From Sphingomonadales bacterium (GTDB taxonomy: Bacteria; Pseudomonadota; Alphaproteobacteria; Sphingomonadales; Sphingomonadaceae): a stretch of 64,000 nucleotides of DNA. Each line of letters opens with the position of its first letter. The first letter of the stretch is position 1. A model generated the notes under the pieces. It had not been told where the DNA came from. It saw only the letters and a program-made list of their open reading frames with translations, and ran no database searches. The stretch covers positions 68,503 through 132,502 of the forward strand of contig JADKCA010000008.1 in NCBI GenBank assembly GCA_016714795.1. The letters are read 5' to 3'. Position numbers and translations under genes: made by a program. Shown one piece after another: positions 44,167 through 53,479 of the stretch.

Positions 44167-47133
44167 ATGCATTCGATCGCCCCCGTCCGGTCTGCAGGCG
44201 GTGCCGCAACCTACTTTGCCAAGGACAATTATTATACCGCCGAGCAGAACGCGGAAGGCGGAGTCTGGGGCGGGCTGGGTGCGCGCGAGCTGGGGTTGGA
44301 AGGTGTGGTCGAGCCGCAGATCTTTGAGCGTCTCTTGAATGGTGAGCTGCCAAGCGGCGAGAAAGTGGGGCAGGTGGAGGGCAGGCGGCCAGGGCTCGAT
44401 CTCACCTTTTCCATGCCCAAATCGGCTTCGGTGATGGCCTATATTGGAGGCGACGGTCGGGTGATCGAGGCCAATATGCGCGCGGTTCAAAAGACCATGG
44501 CCTTTGTCGAGCAGCGCTATGCCGAAGGCCGCACTTATGATCGCAACCGCCACGGCGAGCCTGAAAGGACCGGCAAGCTCGTCTATGCGCTCTTTCCCCA
44601 TGACACGAGCCGTGCGCTCGACCCGCAGGCGCATATCCATGCTGTCGTCGCCAATCTGACCCGGATGGCTGACGGCAGCTGGAAGGCGCTGTGGAACGGC
44701 GAAATCTGGAAAAACAACACCGTCATCGGTCAAGTCTACCATGCGGCCCTTCGCGCCGAACTGCAAAAGCTTGGCTATGAAACCGAGGCGGTTGGAAAGC
44801 ATGGCGCATTCGAGATCAAGGGGGTCTCCAAAGAGGTCCGCGACGAATTTTCGCGGCGACCCCTCGAGATCGACGCGAAGGTCAAGGAACTGGGCGTTAC
44901 GTCGCCTGCGGGAAAGAAACTGGTCACACTGGCGACCCGCGACCCCAAACTCGATGTTTCCGACCGGGATGCATTGCTGCAAGACTGGAAAGACCGGGCG
45001 CAGGCTTTGGGCTTTGACGGAAATCCGCTGCACAGGGCCGCGATGGCGCGAATTGCCTTGTCTGGTCGGCCCAATTTTATCGAGACGAGCAACGCGGCGC
45101 TTTCCGATCTGAAGGAGCGGATTGGGGGCTTGTTTCGTGCGCGCGATCCGTTGGTGACGAGCGGTATGGCCGCCGTGTTCATGCCTGCCGAGCGTCTGAA
45201 AGCACAGCATGCGGTTGCCTCGAGCATAAGGCATCTTTCTGAACGCGAGGCTGCGTTTTCACAGGGCGATATCGTCAGAGCCGCGCTCGGGTTCCAGATC
45301 AAGGGGCTGGAGGTCGAGCCAGTCCTCAATCGCGTCACTGAACTGCTCGCATCTGGCGCTTTGATTGCCGGGCAATCGCACCGCGCCGATGGCCAGTTCG
45401 ATCTGGTGACGACCCCGGCTGCCCTCAAAATGGAGCAGGCCATCCTCGACACTATCCATGAGGGGAAAGGGCAGGGTAGGGTCTTGATCGCGCCCGGTGG
45501 GGTTCTCGCCAAATTGCAGCAAGCGTCAGGCGACCGCCTTCTCAATGAAGGTCAGACAAGTGCCGCCGTGCGGATACTCTCAGGCAGTGACCGGATGACG
45601 CTGGTGCAAGGTGTCGCTGGCGCAGGCAAATCCACGATGATCGCAGCCGTTGCAGGCGTCGCAGCGGGCGAGGGCATCCGGGTGCTGGGCCTTGCCTTTC
45701 AGAACAAGATGGTTGCCGATTTGCGGGACACCGGCATCGAGGCGCAAACCATCGCGTCGTTCGTCAATCGCTTTGCCAGTGCCGCCCATGAAGGTTCAGG
45801 TCCGAAATTCGAGGCCGCCAGGTCAGAACTTCGAAACACCATTCTTCTCGTCGATGAATCCTCGATGGTCTCCTCCCGCGATATGCTCACACTCACCGAG
45901 ATTGCGCAAAAGCTGTCGGTGGATGGCCTGCATTTTATTGGGGATCGCCAGCAACTGTCGGCAATCGAGCAGGGCAAGAGCTTTGCTGTTGCGCAAGCCG
46001 CAGGCGCACCGATGGTGCGTATGGACGAGAATATCCGTCAGCGCAGTTCGCCCTTGCTGCTTGCGGTTGCAGGTCTCTCAAACGTAGGCTTTGCAGGCCA
46101 GGCGCTTGACCTGCTCGCAGCCCATGACCGGGTCATCGAAGACAAGAAGGATCATGTCGGGGCTGCCGCCAAGCTCTGGCTCGATCTTGGCAAGGAGGGG
46201 CGAGAGCGCACAGCGATCTTTACCGCAGGGCGCGATGATCGCGCCCGGATCAATACATTGATACAGGACGGCCTGCTCAAGGAAGGCACGCTTTCGGGTG
46301 TTGGGCTGCCGGTGACCGTGCTGCAGGGCGTCAACAACAGCCGCGAGGAGCTGCGCCATACTTCGACCTATCAGGTCGGGCAGGTGCTCGAGGCCCGCTC
46401 GCGTGTTTCCGAAATCGGCCTGCCAAAGGGCAGCTATGCAGTTTCAGGGATCGATGCGCGCGGGCGGGTAACATTGCGCGATGGCAAACAGGCCATCCGG
46501 TTCGATCCTCAAAAGATCGACCCTGCCAATCGCCAGGACCGGATAAGCCTGTCGGAGCGCGTCAGTCTCAAGCTGCATGACGGCGAAACGATCTTGTGGC
46601 GTGAGCACGACAAGCCCCGCGACATTGTCAAATCAACCTATGCAAAAATTGTCAAAGCCGATGGCCAAGGCGTCACCGTTGAGTTGGCCGACAAACGCCA
46701 ACTCCGCTTGCCAACCGGTGACCCGATGCTGGCTCGGCTTGATCTTGGCTATGCGCTCAACGCGCATATGGCCCAAGGCATGACCAAGCCCGAAGCCATC
46801 GAAGTGATCGGGTCCTATCAGCGCAATCTGGCAACCCAGCGCACGCAAAATGTCCTCAACACCCGCGCGACCGACGATGTCCGGGTCGTGACCGACGATC
46901 TTGGTCGGCTGAAGCTTCAACTCGACCGGACGCCCGGGAACAAGACCTCTGCGCTTGAAGCGGTTGGCCGCATTGAAGTTGACCGCAAGCCCTCCGATCC
47001 CTTTGCGAAGCGCGACCTGCCGCCGCTCGCAATGAGCCCTGAGCTCAAAGCCAAGGTGGAGGCTGTTATGCCGACACCCGAACCCAAAATGCTCCCCGTG
47101 CCCGAAAAGAAGCTCGGGCTAGATCTCGCATGA
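44167..47133 (+). CDS. trwC: MobF-family conjugative relaxase-helicase (TrwC/TraI type)
   Basis: 988 residues. The relaxase domain starts MHSIAPVRSAGGAATYFAKD with candidate nucleophilic tyrosines Tyr22/Tyr23 (NYYTAEQ). The metal-binding histidines follow the family pattern: His145 in ALFPHDTSRA, His156 and His158 in DPQAHIHAVV. The helicase half has Walker A GVAGAGKSTM (about residues 482-491), TILLVDESSMV, and later HFIGDRQQLSA and YALNAHMAQGMT. It nicks oriT and unwinds the plasmid strand. The last 60 residues are Pro-rich and disordered. It starts three bases after the coupling-protein stop, so the three genes form one operon. Confidence 0.93.
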   Translation: MHSIAPVRSAGGAATYFAKDNYYTAEQNAEGGVWGGLGARELGLEGVVEPQIFERLLNGELPSGEKVGQVEGRRPGLDLTFSMPKSASVMAYIGGDGRVIEANMRAVQKTMAFVEQRYAEGRTYDRNRHGEPERTGKLVYALFPHDTSRALDPQAHIHAVVANLTRMADGSWKALWNGEIWKNNTVIGQVYHAALRAELQKLGYETEAVGKHGAFEIKGVSKEVRDEFSRRPLEIDAKVKELGVTSPAGKKLVTLATRDPKLDVSDRDALLQDWKDRAQALGFDGNPLHRAAMARIALSGRPNFIETSNAALSDLKERIGGLFRARDPLVTSGMAAVFMPAERLKAQHAVASSIRHLSEREAAFSQGDIVRAALGFQIKGLEVEPVLNRVTELLASGALIAGQSHRADGQFDLVTTPAALKMEQAILDTIHEGKGQGRVLIAPGGVLAKLQQASGDRLLNEGQTSAAVRILSGSDRMTLVQGVAGAGKSTMIAAVAGVAAGEGIRVLGLAFQNKMVADLRDTGIEAQTIASFVNRFASAAHEGSGPKFEAARSELRNTILLVDESSMVSSRDMLTLTEIAQKLSVDGLHFIGDRQQLSAIEQGKSFAVAQAAGAPMVRMDENIRQRSSPLLLAVAGLSNVGFAGQALDLLAAHDRVIEDKKDHVGAAAKLWLDLGKEGRERTAIFTAGRDDRARINTLIQDGLLKEGTLSGVGLPVTVLQGVNNSREELRHTSTYQVGQVLEARSRVSEIGLPKGSYAVSGIDARGRVTLRDGKQAIRFDPQKIDPANRQDRISLSERVSLKLHDGETILWREHDKPRDIVKSTYAKIVKADGQGVTVELADKRQLRLPTGDPMLARLDLGYALNAHMAQGMTKPEAIEVIGSYQRNLATQRTQNVLNTRATDDVRVVTDDLGRLKLQLDRTPGNKTSALEAVGRIEVDRKPSDPFAKRDLPPLAMSPELKAKVEAVMPTPEPKMLPVPEKKLGLDLA

Positions 47134-47159
47134 CCCTGTCCCACAGCAAAGGATGACCC

Positions 47160-47366
47160 ATGGCTTATGATTATGACGAAGCGGGGGATTTTGCCTCCGA
47201 GCGCGATGCCCGGGAATGGGCGGAACGCAACAATATCGAACCCGCCGACCTGCATGTGCGCAATCGCAGCGATCGGGGCGTGACGCTCAGCGTTCGCCGC
47301 TCCGCGCTTGGCGACACCGCACGGGGTGATCTCACTTACGGACGTCGCACCGGCTATTTTTCTTGA
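47160..47366 (+). CDS. Small hypothetical protein of the conjugation operon
   Basis: 68 residues from the ATG at 47160, with an AAAGGA ribosome site about ten bases upstream. Very acidic N-terminus (AYDYDEAGDFASERDAREWA), then a basic second half (VRNRSDRGVTLSVRRSALGD). No family recognised. Located 26 bases after the relaxase stop. Confidence 0.6.
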   Translation: MAYDYDEAGDFASERDAREWAERNNIEPADLHVRNRSDRGVTLSVRRSALGDTARGDLTYGRRTGYFS

Positions 47367-47383
47367 GATTGGGAGGCAGTTCC

Positions 47384-47779
47384 ATGCGCATTTCACCCCT
47401 TCACATCGCTTACATCCTCGGGGTCTTCGCGGCGCTTCCAGCCTATGCAAAAGCACCCGCGCGCGGTCATTCCCACGACGCAGTTGCGATCGATGTTGCG
47501 TTGCGCGTGTCGCGCGATGCCGACGCGGTCTGGCAGATCATCGCCGAGCATGCAGCAGAGCACCGCATCGATGCCCCCGGCTGGCCTTGTAGCGAAGACC
47601 GGCAAGGAAAAGTCCTGCTGGCACTGCGCGCAGAAGTGCAAATGATGGCAAGCGCTGCTTCTGCCCTGCCGATCAAGCGGGCGATGGACTGCGACACTTG
47701 CGTCGCATGCGCAGATTGCCCCGAAAGGCGGTCCAGCCAGGCGCGCTGTCTGGATTGCCGCTTTCAACCCGCCGCCTGA
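47384..47779 (+). CDS. Exported cysteine-rich protein
   Basis: 131 residues from the ATG at 47384, with GGGAGG seven bases upstream. MRISPLHIAYILGVFAALPA followed by YAKAP looks like a Sec signal peptide with a cleavage site near residue 22. The mature part is helical, and the C-terminus has six Cys in CDTCVACADCPERR plus CLDC, suggesting disulfides or metal binding. No family recognised. The location after the relaxase fits a conjugation accessory role. Confidence 0.6.
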   Translation: MRISPLHIAYILGVFAALPAYAKAPARGHSHDAVAIDVALRVSRDADAVWQIIAEHAAEHRIDAPGWPCSEDRQGKVLLALRAEVQMMASAASALPIKRAMDCDTCVACADCPERRSSQARCLDCRFQPAA

Positions 47780-47783
47780 CGCC

Positions 47784-48242
47784 ATGATGTGCGCTGAACA
47801 TCTGCCGCATGCGGCCTGCCCGGTGTGCGGGGACGTGGTTGCCACTTGGCCGCAGCATGCATGGGTTGAACGCTGTCGTCGTTGCAGGCGGCCGCTGATA
47901 CTGGTGCCGGTTCGGGTTCGGCCTTTCCGTGCCTTCCGGATCATGAGCCTGCTCGAAGGCATGCGTTGTGTGGCAGCGGGTCTCGCGTTTCTTGCCTTGG
48001 CCTGCCTCGTCGCCCGGATGGTTCCTCTGCCGCATGTCATTTTGCTGAGTGCCATGGCCTTTGCTGTCCAAGGCATCGCTGAACTCGGCGATGGCGTTCT
48101 GGGCCTGCGCGCCAACCTTGTGAGGAATTGGGGGCGACTCCACGCTGGGCACAAGGCGCGCACCGCGTCTGTCGCCAAATGCACAATCGGCGTCATCCTT
48201 CTGTTGCTCGCTGCAACCGGCTTTTTGCTCGCAATGTCATGA
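47784..48242 (+). CDS. Zinc-ribbon membrane protein
   Basis: 152 residues, starting four bases after the previous stop. The N-terminus has two CxxC pairs (CPVCGD near residue 12 and CRRCRR near 31), a zinc ribbon. Two hydrophobic segments (AAGLAFLALACLVARMVPLP with the following helix, and CTIGVILLLLAATGFLLAMS) make it membrane-bound. No family recognised. Cotranscribed with the neighbouring exported protein. Confidence 0.6.
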   Translation: MMCAEHLPHAACPVCGDVVATWPQHAWVERCRRCRRPLILVPVRVRPFRAFRIMSLLEGMRCVAAGLAFLALACLVARMVPLPHVILLSAMAFAVQGIAELGDGVLGLRANLVRNWGRLHAGHKARTASVAKCTIGVILLLLAATGFLLAMS

Positions 48243-48255
48243 ACAGGAGCCAATC

Positions 48256-48975
48256 ATGACCCAATGCTACAAATTTGGCGGAGACGTTCTTGCCAGCGAC
48301 GATCCGAAATTTCTGTCGCGTGTTGCCCTGGCCCATTCGCGCCGGATCCGGCCCTTTTGCATGTGTCTGGGTGTGGGCGACGGCATTGAAGTCTATGTCG
48401 CCCGCCGCTTCGAGAAATATCACCTGAAGCGCATGCCCAATAGCGGGCCAGCCCATGCTCCCGGCTGCGACCATTATGAGCCGCATGATGATCTGACCGG
48501 ACTTGGCCAGTTGCGCGGTCAGGCGATTATCGATGATGAAGCGACCGGCGAAACCTTGTTGAAGCTTGCCTTCCCAATGAGCCGGGGCCCTGCGCGCCTT
48601 GCCATGGCAACTGCCAACGAGACCAAGCCCTCGGTCAAATCCGACGGGACCAAGCTGAGCATCCGGGGGTTGCTCCATTATCTCTGGAACGAAGCGCGGT
48701 TAACGCACTGGCATCCCAAGATGCGCGGCAAACGGGGTTGGGGATTGGTTCGCAACGAATTGCTGCGCGCAGCCGAGCAGATGCGTCGTGCCCGAACGCG
48801 GCGGGCCTGCAACGATGATCGGGCGATCAATCTGAATGTCGAGGATTTCGGGGTGACGCTTGCAAATATCCTCCACCCGCAACCGGTCCGCGGCGTAACG
48901 CACGAACATGGTCCAAAGGCCAGCGTGCGAGACGGGAGAGAGATAGGCGTCTTCCTTGACGCATTCGCACCATAA
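48256..48975 (+). pseudogene. DUF1173 family gene, truncated at the junction
   Basis: The first 175 codons are clearly DUF1173: PKFLSRVALAHSRRIRPFCM, VYVARRFEKYHLKRMPNSGP, GPAHAPGCDHYEP, LTGLGQLRGQAI and RGLLHYLWNEARLTHWHPKM. After RNELLRAAEQ at about 48,778 the similarity ends. The last 65 codons read through the antisense strand of a sulfotransferase-like gene and are not protein-like. Normal family members are near 400 residues, so about half the gene is lost. The protein is a common partner of conjugation genes, of unknown function. Confidence 0.8.
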
Positions 48976-49176
48976 ATTGAGCCGGTCGACAAAATCCATC
49001 GCGCCGAAATCGGAGAGGCCGGTCTGCGCCTTGGCAGCGCTAAGGATCGCGTCGGATGAGAAGTCGAAACTGGCCTGCGCTGCCCCGGCAAGCGCCATCT
49101 TCTGAATGTCGCTCAGCACAGGCGCACGGATATCGGCAATGTCGAATATCTCGCCCTTTTTCTCACGTCCGGCCAT
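48786..49176 (-). pseudogene. N-terminal fragment of a sulfotransferase-like gene
   Basis: ATG at 49176 with AGGAGGG upstream. The 130 residues read MAGREKKGEIFDIADIRAPV, then LSPVSHAGLWTMFVRYAADR, then IIVAGPPRSGTTHLL, the 5'-phosphosulfate-binding P-loop of sulfotransferase-like proteins. Exactly after it, at about 48,786, the sequence changes to DUF1173. Related in layout to the complete gene at 54283. It marks the edge of the catabolic region. Confidence 0.75.
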
Positions 49177-49316
49177 GCGCCCTCCTGCCATTTTCACTTG
49201 CGTTCCTAGACAAGGGAAAATTCCAGCCTTGCCCTACCAAAAGATATGCAGTGCGCGCGCTGCACTGGGCTAGCCCCACACTCCAAAGAAGAATGGCGTG
49301 AGGATGGGCAATCGGG

Positions 49317-50090
49317 ATGGCAGAAAATCTGTTTGATCTGACCGGCAAGGTAGCGCTGGTAACAGGTGCCAATTCGGGGCTCGGCTTTGGCTTTGCCGAA
49401 GGGCTGGCTCGCGCCGGGAGCGACATCATCCTGTGGGGCCGCCGTGCGGACGCGAACGAGCGCGCGGCAGACAAGCTCCGCGCGCTGGGTGTGAAGGTCC
49501 ATACCGAGAGTGTGGATGTGTCGGACGAAGCCGCGATTGTTGCGGGCGTCGCGTCCGGGCTGGCGGCCATGGGCAAGATCGACACCGTGGTCGCCAATGC
49601 CGGGATCGCGAGCCAGAAGGCGTTCATCGACATGGATGCCGAGACCTATCACCACCTCATCAACGTCAACCAGCACGGCGTCGTCTTCACCCTGCGCGAG
49701 GTCGCAAAGCATATGGTGGCAAGAGGTGGCGGTGGATCGATGATCGTCTGCGGGAGCGGCTCGATTTTTCAGGGCGTGCCGACGATGACGCATTACGGCG
49801 CGGCCAAAGGGGCGCTCGCCGCACTTGCTAAGGGGATCGCCGCAGAGCTCGGTCCGCACGGCATCCGCTGCAACGTGATCGCGCCGGGCTTCATCATCAC
49901 CGAAATGACGATGGCGGACCCTGAAATCGGTAAGATGATCGCTGACGCGGTATCGGCCAAGGCGCCGATTGGTCGTGCGGGCAATCCCGATGATCTGTGG
50001 GGGGCGGCCGTCTATCTCGCCAGCGATCTTTCCCGCTATCATACGGGTGACACGCTCATCATTGATGGTGGCAAGATCATCAATAACTAG
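49317..50090 (+). CDS. Short-chain dehydrogenase/reductase 1
   Basis: 257 residues. Cofactor motif TGANSGLG at residues 16-23, ANAG near 100, and YGAAK (Tyr-x-x-x-Lys) near residue 160. C-terminal PGFIITEMTMADPEIG and the ending DTLIIDGG are standard for classical SDRs. It oxidises or reduces a hydroxyl/keto group with NAD(P); substrate unknown. First gene of a long + strand run. Confidence 0.88.
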   Translation: MAENLFDLTGKVALVTGANSGLGFGFAEGLARAGSDIILWGRRADANERAADKLRALGVKVHTESVDVSDEAAIVAGVASGLAAMGKIDTVVANAGIASQKAFIDMDAETYHHLINVNQHGVVFTLREVAKHMVARGGGGSMIVCGSGSIFQGVPTMTHYGAAKGALAALAKGIAAELGPHGIRCNVIAPGFIITEMTMADPEIGKMIADAVSAKAPIGRAGNPDDLWGAAVYLASDLSRYHTGDTLIIDGGKIINN

Positions 50091-50104
50091 AAGGAAAAGG
50101 TCCC

Positions 50105-50602
50105 GTGTTTCCGCGCCCCAACGCTTGGCATAATCAGAATGCCTATGTCACCACCGATATGGATCAGGCGCTTGCTCTCTGGCGCGATGCGTTTGACGTG
50201 ACATCCTTCTTCGTGTTCGAAAATGACGCGCCCGGGATGGAATGTTCGCATCCTTACCGCCTGAGAATCGCGCTCGGCAACGTCGGGGGCACAGAAATTG
50301 AGCTGATTCAGCCGCTGGATGGCAATGCGATGTACAGCGATGTTTTACCCAAGGATGGTAGCTTTGCGGTGCGCTTTCATCACATTTGCATGCGCATCAA
50401 TGGTCCGCTTGCCAATTTCGAAGCGCATATGGCGTCGATTGATTCGACCGCGCATCCCGTCGCTTATAGCGGCGGCATGGCCGATCTGATGCGTTTTGCC
50501 TATACTGACGAGCGCGCGACGCTGGGCCATTATATCGAGCATGTCTGGTTCGATGACGGCTTTTACAGCCAGATGGCGGCCGCCATCCCGGTTTATCCAT
50601 GA
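50105..50602 (+). CDS. VOC-family (glyoxalase-fold) protein
   Basis: 165 residues from a GTG at 50105. Two beta-alpha-beta-beta-beta modules: NAYVTTDMDQALALWRDAFD with GGTEIELIQPL, then FHHICMRINGPLANFEAHMA and LGHYIEHVWFDDG. His and Glu residues at the usual metal positions (FHHI and IELIQ) are present. May be an isomerase, dioxygenase or decarboxylase-like enzyme. It overlaps the next gene by four bases. Confidence 0.8.
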   Translation: MFPRPNAWHNQNAYVTTDMDQALALWRDAFDVTSFFVFENDAPGMECSHPYRLRIALGNVGGTEIELIQPLDGNAMYSDVLPKDGSFAVRFHHICMRINGPLANFEAHMASIDSTAHPVAYSGGMADLMRFAYTDERATLGHYIEHVWFDDGFYSQMAAAIPVYP

Positions 50603-51357
50603 CCGCGCTTACCGCTTTGAATTTTCGCGATCTGGGTGGCCTGCCTGCCGCCAGTGGCATGATGCGGACTGGCGTGCTCTACCGCAGCGAAGGGCCACGC
50701 AATTTCAGCGTCGGGCAACTTGCGGAATTACAGGCGCTGAACATCCGCGCCATCATTGACTTGCGGTCTGGCGAAGAACGTGAAGAGATCCCGCATGAAT
50801 GGCATGACGGCGACTGCCAATGGCTCGGCCTGGATGTCGAGGCGGATTTGCGCGTGTTCGGCCATGACGGTCGGGAGCGGCTTGCCAAGGGACCGGAACC
50901 CGAAATCGCTATTGAAACGATGAAGGAAACCTATCGCTTCATTCCCAGGTCGCTGCTCAACCATTGGCCGGTCATTTCGGAAACACTGCTTGATGGCCAC
51001 GTGCCAGCGCTTGTCAATTGCACGGCGGGCAAGGACCGGACGGGCGTGGCCATTGCACTTCTGCTTGAACTGGCGGGCGTGCCGCGCGACGCCATCATGC
51101 AGGATTATCTCGCGTCCGATATTTTTGGCGAGAATATGTTTCGTGCCGGAACGATCGAGGCTGGGTTCATGGGGAGTTACGGTTTCTTGCCGAGCCCGGG
51201 GCAGATACAGGCTCTGGTTGGTGTCCGGCCTGACTATCTGGAAACAGCCTGGGGCGAGGTCGATCAGGCACACGGTGGTTTCGCCAGTTATTTTGAACAG
51301 GCCGGGGTGGACGCACAGGCTCAGGCCGCATTGCGAGCCATGCTCGTGGCAAAATGA
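50599..51357 (+). CDS. Tyrosine-protein phosphatase (Y_phosphatase3 type)
   Basis: 252 residues. NFRDLGGLPAA at the start, RTGVLYRSE, IRAIIDLRSGEERE, and the catalytic loop NCTAGKDRTG with Cys141 and Arg147. Family members act on phosphotyrosine, phosphoinositides or small phosphate esters; in a catabolic cluster a small-molecule substrate is likely, but this is inference. Confidence 0.88.
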   Translation: MTALTALNFRDLGGLPAASGMMRTGVLYRSEGPRNFSVGQLAELQALNIRAIIDLRSGEEREEIPHEWHDGDCQWLGLDVEADLRVFGHDGRERLAKGPEPEIAIETMKETYRFIPRSLLNHWPVISETLLDGHVPALVNCTAGKDRTGVAIALLLELAGVPRDAIMQDYLASDIFGENMFRAGTIEAGFMGSYGFLPSPGQIQALVGVRPDYLETAWGEVDQAHGGFASYFEQAGVDAQAQAALRAMLVAK

Positions 51358-51386
51358 ACACAAAATTGAGAGAAGGAAGAGACATC

Positions 51387-52244
51387 ATGAACACAGGCGG
51401 CGTTATCGGATTGGGCGGCATTGGCGGCGGCGTGGCACAGTGCCTTCAGCGCTCTGGCCAATTGACAGCCATTTTTGATGTGCGGGCAGAAGCTGCTGCA
51501 AACGTGCCGGGCGCACCGGCCATGTCGGCCACGCCGCGTGATCTGGCCGCCGCATCGGATTGTGTACTCATCGCGGTTCTGAACGGTGCGCAGACCATTG
51601 CCGTGCTGGACGGACCGGACGGTGTTCTGGCTGCCAACAAGCCGGGGCAGATGGTCATCCTGCTATCCACGATTTCGATGACCGATCTCGCCACGTCGCA
51701 AAAACTCTGCGCTGATGCCGGTGTGATGCTGATCGACTGCGGCGTGACCAATGGTCCAAAGTCGGGGCAGAATGGCCTGATCTGCCTGGCGGGTGGCACT
51801 GATACCGATATGGCCGCGGCCAAGCCGATCTTTGATGGCTTTGCAGGCTCTGTCATTCATATGGGTGGGCCGGGCGCTGGCATGGCGGCCAAGATCGCGC
51901 GCAACACGACCTATTTCGGTTGCATTCGTGCGGGCTATGAAGGCTCGGTCATCGCGCGCAATTACGGTGTCGATATGGGGCAATTGCGTCAGGCCCTGTC
52001 TGGCGACCCCGATTCCGGCGGCGGCCTCGAAGGCGCGCTGGCGATGGCGATCCGCCCTGAACCCGCAGGCAATGAGCAGGAAACGGGCATCCGCAATTAC
52101 TTTATGGGCCTGATGATCAAGGATCTTGAAGTCGCCATTGAAGAAGCCGCCAAATTTGGTGCGCGCTTGCCGATGGTCGAACTGATCCGCGACAATGCAC
52201 TGTCCACATCAGGACTTGAACACCCGATGGGCCAACCTCTTTAA
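51387..52244 (+). CDS. 3-hydroxyisobutyrate-dehydrogenase-like NAD(P) oxidoreductase
   Basis: 285 residues from the ATG at 51387 (AGAAGGAAGA upstream). Rossmann motif GVIGLGGIGGGVAQCL at the N-terminus. NGPKSGQNGLICLAGG matches the G-P-x-x-x-A-x-x-G substrate loop only loosely. GPGAGMAAKIARNTTYFG carries the catalytic Lys, followed by Asn in the G-x-x-x-K-x-x-x-N pattern. Probable beta-hydroxyacid dehydrogenase. Confidence 0.85.
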   Translation: MNTGGVIGLGGIGGGVAQCLQRSGQLTAIFDVRAEAAANVPGAPAMSATPRDLAAASDCVLIAVLNGAQTIAVLDGPDGVLAANKPGQMVILLSTISMTDLATSQKLCADAGVMLIDCGVTNGPKSGQNGLICLAGGTDTDMAAAKPIFDGFAGSVIHMGGPGAGMAAKIARNTTYFGCIRAGYEGSVIARNYGVDMGQLRQALSGDPDSGGGLEGALAMAIRPEPAGNEQETGIRNYFMGLMIKDLEVAIEEAAKFGARLPMVELIRDNALSTSGLEHPMGQPL

Positions 52245-52261
52245 CCGTAAAGGACAATCAG

Positions 52262-52647
52262 ATGAGTGAGAAAAATTGGGAAAAGGGCACGGAAGTGTTC
52301 GACGCGGTCTACGGGCCGGGCACGTCGGAAATGGTCAAGCCGTACAAGGACTCGCCATTCAATCAGGAGATTGTCGGCAACCAGTTCGCCAATCTGTGGG
52401 GAATGACGCCTTCACGATCCGCGAAAAACGGCTGATGGTTCTCGGCGCGACCGCGATGCTGGGACGTCAGGATCTGGTGGAAATCCAGATGACAGGCGCG
52501 CTGACCAACGGCGAATTTACCGATGAACAACTCGATCAGATTCCGCTCTTCCTGCTCTTCTATGCAGGCGCTGGGAATTGCACGGCTTTGTTCCGGGGCA
52601 TTGAAGCCGCCAAGGCACGCATCGCTGCTGCAAAGAAGGATGGCTGA
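52262..52647 (+). CDS. Carboxymuconolactone-decarboxylase-like protein, one base missing
   Basis: 128 residues after correction. First frame: MSEKNWEKGTEVFDAVYGPG up to QFANLWG. Second frame: NDAFTIREKRLMVLGATAML, then VEIQMTGALTNGEFTDEQLD and AGAGNCTALFRGIEAAK. One G added to the GGGG run at 52398-52401 joins them. The fold matches the AhpD/CMD family, but the region with the usual C-x-x-C-x-x-x-H motif is absent, so it is CMD-like rather than a peroxidase. Confidence 0.8.
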
Positions 52648-52649
52648 AC

Positions 52650-53474
52650 ATGCGTGAGCTTCCTCCGCTTGCTCTAGATACACAGGCCTTTGCCGCGAAA
52701 TATGGTCCCTGGGCCGTTATTGCCGGGGCATCGGAGGGGACGGGGGCATGTTACGCACGTGAGTTGGCGGCGATGGGGATCAATCTGGTGTTGGTCTCAC
52801 GCCGTCAGGAGGCGTTGGAGGCACTCGGGGAGGAACTGAAGGGCAGCTATGGCATCGACTACCGTGCTGCTGCGCTTGATCTGTCGGCGGAAGGTGCTGG
52901 CCTGCGCATATTGGAAGCAGCCTCAGGGCTTGATGTCGGCCTTTATATTTCCAATGCAGGCGCGGACGATTTCGCCCGCTTTTTTGAAGACGGTGCCGAA
53001 GGCGCACACCGACTGGTGCGGATGAACATCTCAACCCTCATCGATGCCAGCAATGGTTTCGGGCAGGGCTTTCTGAAGCGTGGTACTGGTGGCATCATCG
53101 TCATGGCCTCTGGCGCGGGGCTGGGCGGTCAGCCCAATCTGGCGCTTTATTCTGCGACCAAAGCGTTCGAGATCAACTTCGCAGAATCGCTCTGGGCTGA
53201 ATATCATGAGCGCGGCATCGACGTGATCGGCATTGCCGCCCCGCTGATGAAGACGCCAACGTTGCTGCGTCTGGTGCCCGAAGACTTTGACCTTTCGACC
53301 GCATATGAACCCGCTGACGTAACGCACAATGCACTGGCTGGCTTGCTGGCTGGTGAGCCGATCCAGATCGTGCCCGACGGGCCGGGGCAGGAAAAACAGC
53401 CGCAGGTAGAAGCAGACCGCAAGGCGCGCCTAGTCGGCTTCGTCGAATTCAACAAGATGTTTACCGGAGGGTGA
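52650..53474 (+). CDS. Short-chain dehydrogenase/reductase 2
   Basis: 274 residues. N-terminal AVIAGASEGTGACYARELAA (G-A-S-x-G-x-G), ISNAGADDF, ASGAGLGGQPNLALYSATKA (Ser, Tyr-x-x-x-Lys). The C-terminal 60 residues are longer than usual. Most like the three-keto-reductase/SDR10-type proteins that act on hydrophobic substrates. Starts two bases after the previous stop. Confidence 0.86.
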   Translation: MRELPPLALDTQAFAAKYGPWAVIAGASEGTGACYARELAAMGINLVLVSRRQEALEALGEELKGSYGIDYRAAALDLSAEGAGLRILEAASGLDVGLYISNAGADDFARFFEDGAEGAHRLVRMNISTLIDASNGFGQGFLKRGTGGIIVMASGAGLGGQPNLALYSATKAFEINFAESLWAEYHERGIDVIGIAAPLMKTPTLLRLVPEDFDLSTAYEPADVTHNALAGLLAGEPIQIVPDGPGQEKQPQVEADRKARLVGFVEFNKMFTGG

Positions 53475-53479
53475 AGGCT

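Noticed and set aside
43858..45234. 458-codon frame on the - strand
   Set aside because: Antisense to the coupling-protein tail and the relaxase, both of which have clear family motifs on the + strand.
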